A DNA stretch of 64,000 bases from Acidovorax sp. A79 (GTDB taxonomy: Bacteria; Pseudomonadota; Gammaproteobacteria; Burkholderiales; Burkholderiaceae_C). Below, in pieces: positions 63,643-64,000 of the stretch. Under the pieces are notes generated by a model. The model was not told the DNA's origin. It did no database searches and saw only the letters and a program-made list of their open reading frames with translations. The stretch's first letter is position 1. Every line of letters starts with the position of its first letter. The translations under genes were made by a program, and so were the position numbers. The stretch is taken from NCBI RefSeq assembly GCF_041154505.1, contig NZ_AP028672.1, forward strand, positions 4,566,501 through 4,630,500, given 5' to 3'.

Positions 63643-63990
63643 CTAGCTGCCGGCGGTGCACGCCTCGGGTGAGGCGGCGGCCGGGCGCTGCTCCAGCGTC
63701 AGCGGCTCCACCAGGTGGTTGCCATGGGCGTCGCGCACCGTGGCGGCCACCTCCCGGCTGTTGTCAGCCCGCGTTTCGCTGAACTGCAGCCGCAGGACCG
63801 CGGGCACGGTGCCCGTCAGCGCCAGGCCATTGTCGAAACCCGTGGTCTCCAGGGTGCCTTCCAGCACGGCCAGGCCCTGGGCGTCGATCTCCCAGGGGCC
63901 GGTGTGGATGAAGCGCCGGCAGGTGACGGTCAGCTCGACCAGCTCATCCTCCAGCCGCAGATTGACCTGGCCGCAGGTGGGACAGGGCAC
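63643..63990 (-). CDS. Hypothetical protein at the window edge
   Basis: At least 115 residues; GTG 63990 is the last possible start in the window, but the frame stays open to the edge, so the gene may begin beyond 64000. It starts with CPTCGQ, a half zinc-ribbon, and then a beta-rich domain (LVELTVTCRRFIHTGPWEID, LTGTVPAVLRLQFSET). No family recognised. Confidence 0.5.
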   Translation of the reverse strand: MPCPTCGQVNLRLEDELVELTVTCRRFIHTGPWEIDAQGLAVLEGTLETTGFDNGLALTGTVPAVLRLQFSETRADNSREVAATVRDAHGNHLVEPLTLEQRPAAASPEACTAGS

Positions 63991-64000
63991 GCCCGCCGAG

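Overview
The window is high-GC DNA with the gene content, codon use and repeat type of a betaproteobacterium of the family Comamonadaceae (Acidovorax-like). That assignment is inference from protein style, the clade I nos cluster and a ~60-bp dispersed repeat I associate with this family; no rRNA or other taxonomic marker is present. No tRNA, rRNA, CRISPR array, integrase or insertion sequence was recognised.

Layout. 1-6.2 kb: purine catabolism and sensing (adenine/adenosine deaminase, a chemoreceptor, a BMP-family nucleoside-type binding protein, guanine deaminase) followed by dcd. 6.3-19.0 kb: an accessory island bounded by a direct repeat of the last ~185 bp of dcd plus ~50 bp of its downstream flank. 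It holds three tandem LuxR-type regulators with nearly identical DNA-binding domains, two families of small secreted proteins (one pair intact, others frameshifted), a Gly-Gly-Thr-repeat lipoprotein, an unknown lipoprotein/exported-protein pair and a 982-residue IPTL-CTERM surface protein. Two perfect copies of a 22-bp palindrome sit in two paralogous divergent promoter regions. 19.3-28.1 kb: ordinary chromosome with a diguanylate cyclase, pyrroline-2-carboxylate reductase, pyroglutamyl peptidase, zinc metallopeptidase, SulP transporter and RhlE helicase.

28.2-39.3 kb: a complete clade I nitrous-oxide reductase locus. On the minus strand are a DUF2946-like gene and nosZ, then nosR-nosD-nosF-nosY-nosL and a second nosL. 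Divergently on the plus strand are a c-type cytochrome and nosX (apbE). An FNR/DNR-type box lies between the two arms. 39.3-46.8 kb: apaH, a CNNM/CorC-like protein, an H-NS-type protein, an XRE/MmyB-type regulator with a divergent membrane protein, and aconitase A. 46.9-52.8 kb: two translationally coupled PAS-GGDEF-EAL proteins. 52.9-64.0 kb: a flavin monooxygenase, the prkA-yeaH-spoVR operon, a MerR regulator with an unusual transcarbamylase-like gene and a divergent membrane protein sharing a MerR-type operator, an MFS transporter, a MliC-like lysozyme inhibitor and an edge gene.

A family of ~60-bp palindromic repeats (about ten copies) is scattered mostly at gene ends. One copy lies in frame inside aconitase, one supplies the start of the IPTL-CTERM protein and one supplies the C-terminus of guanine deaminase.
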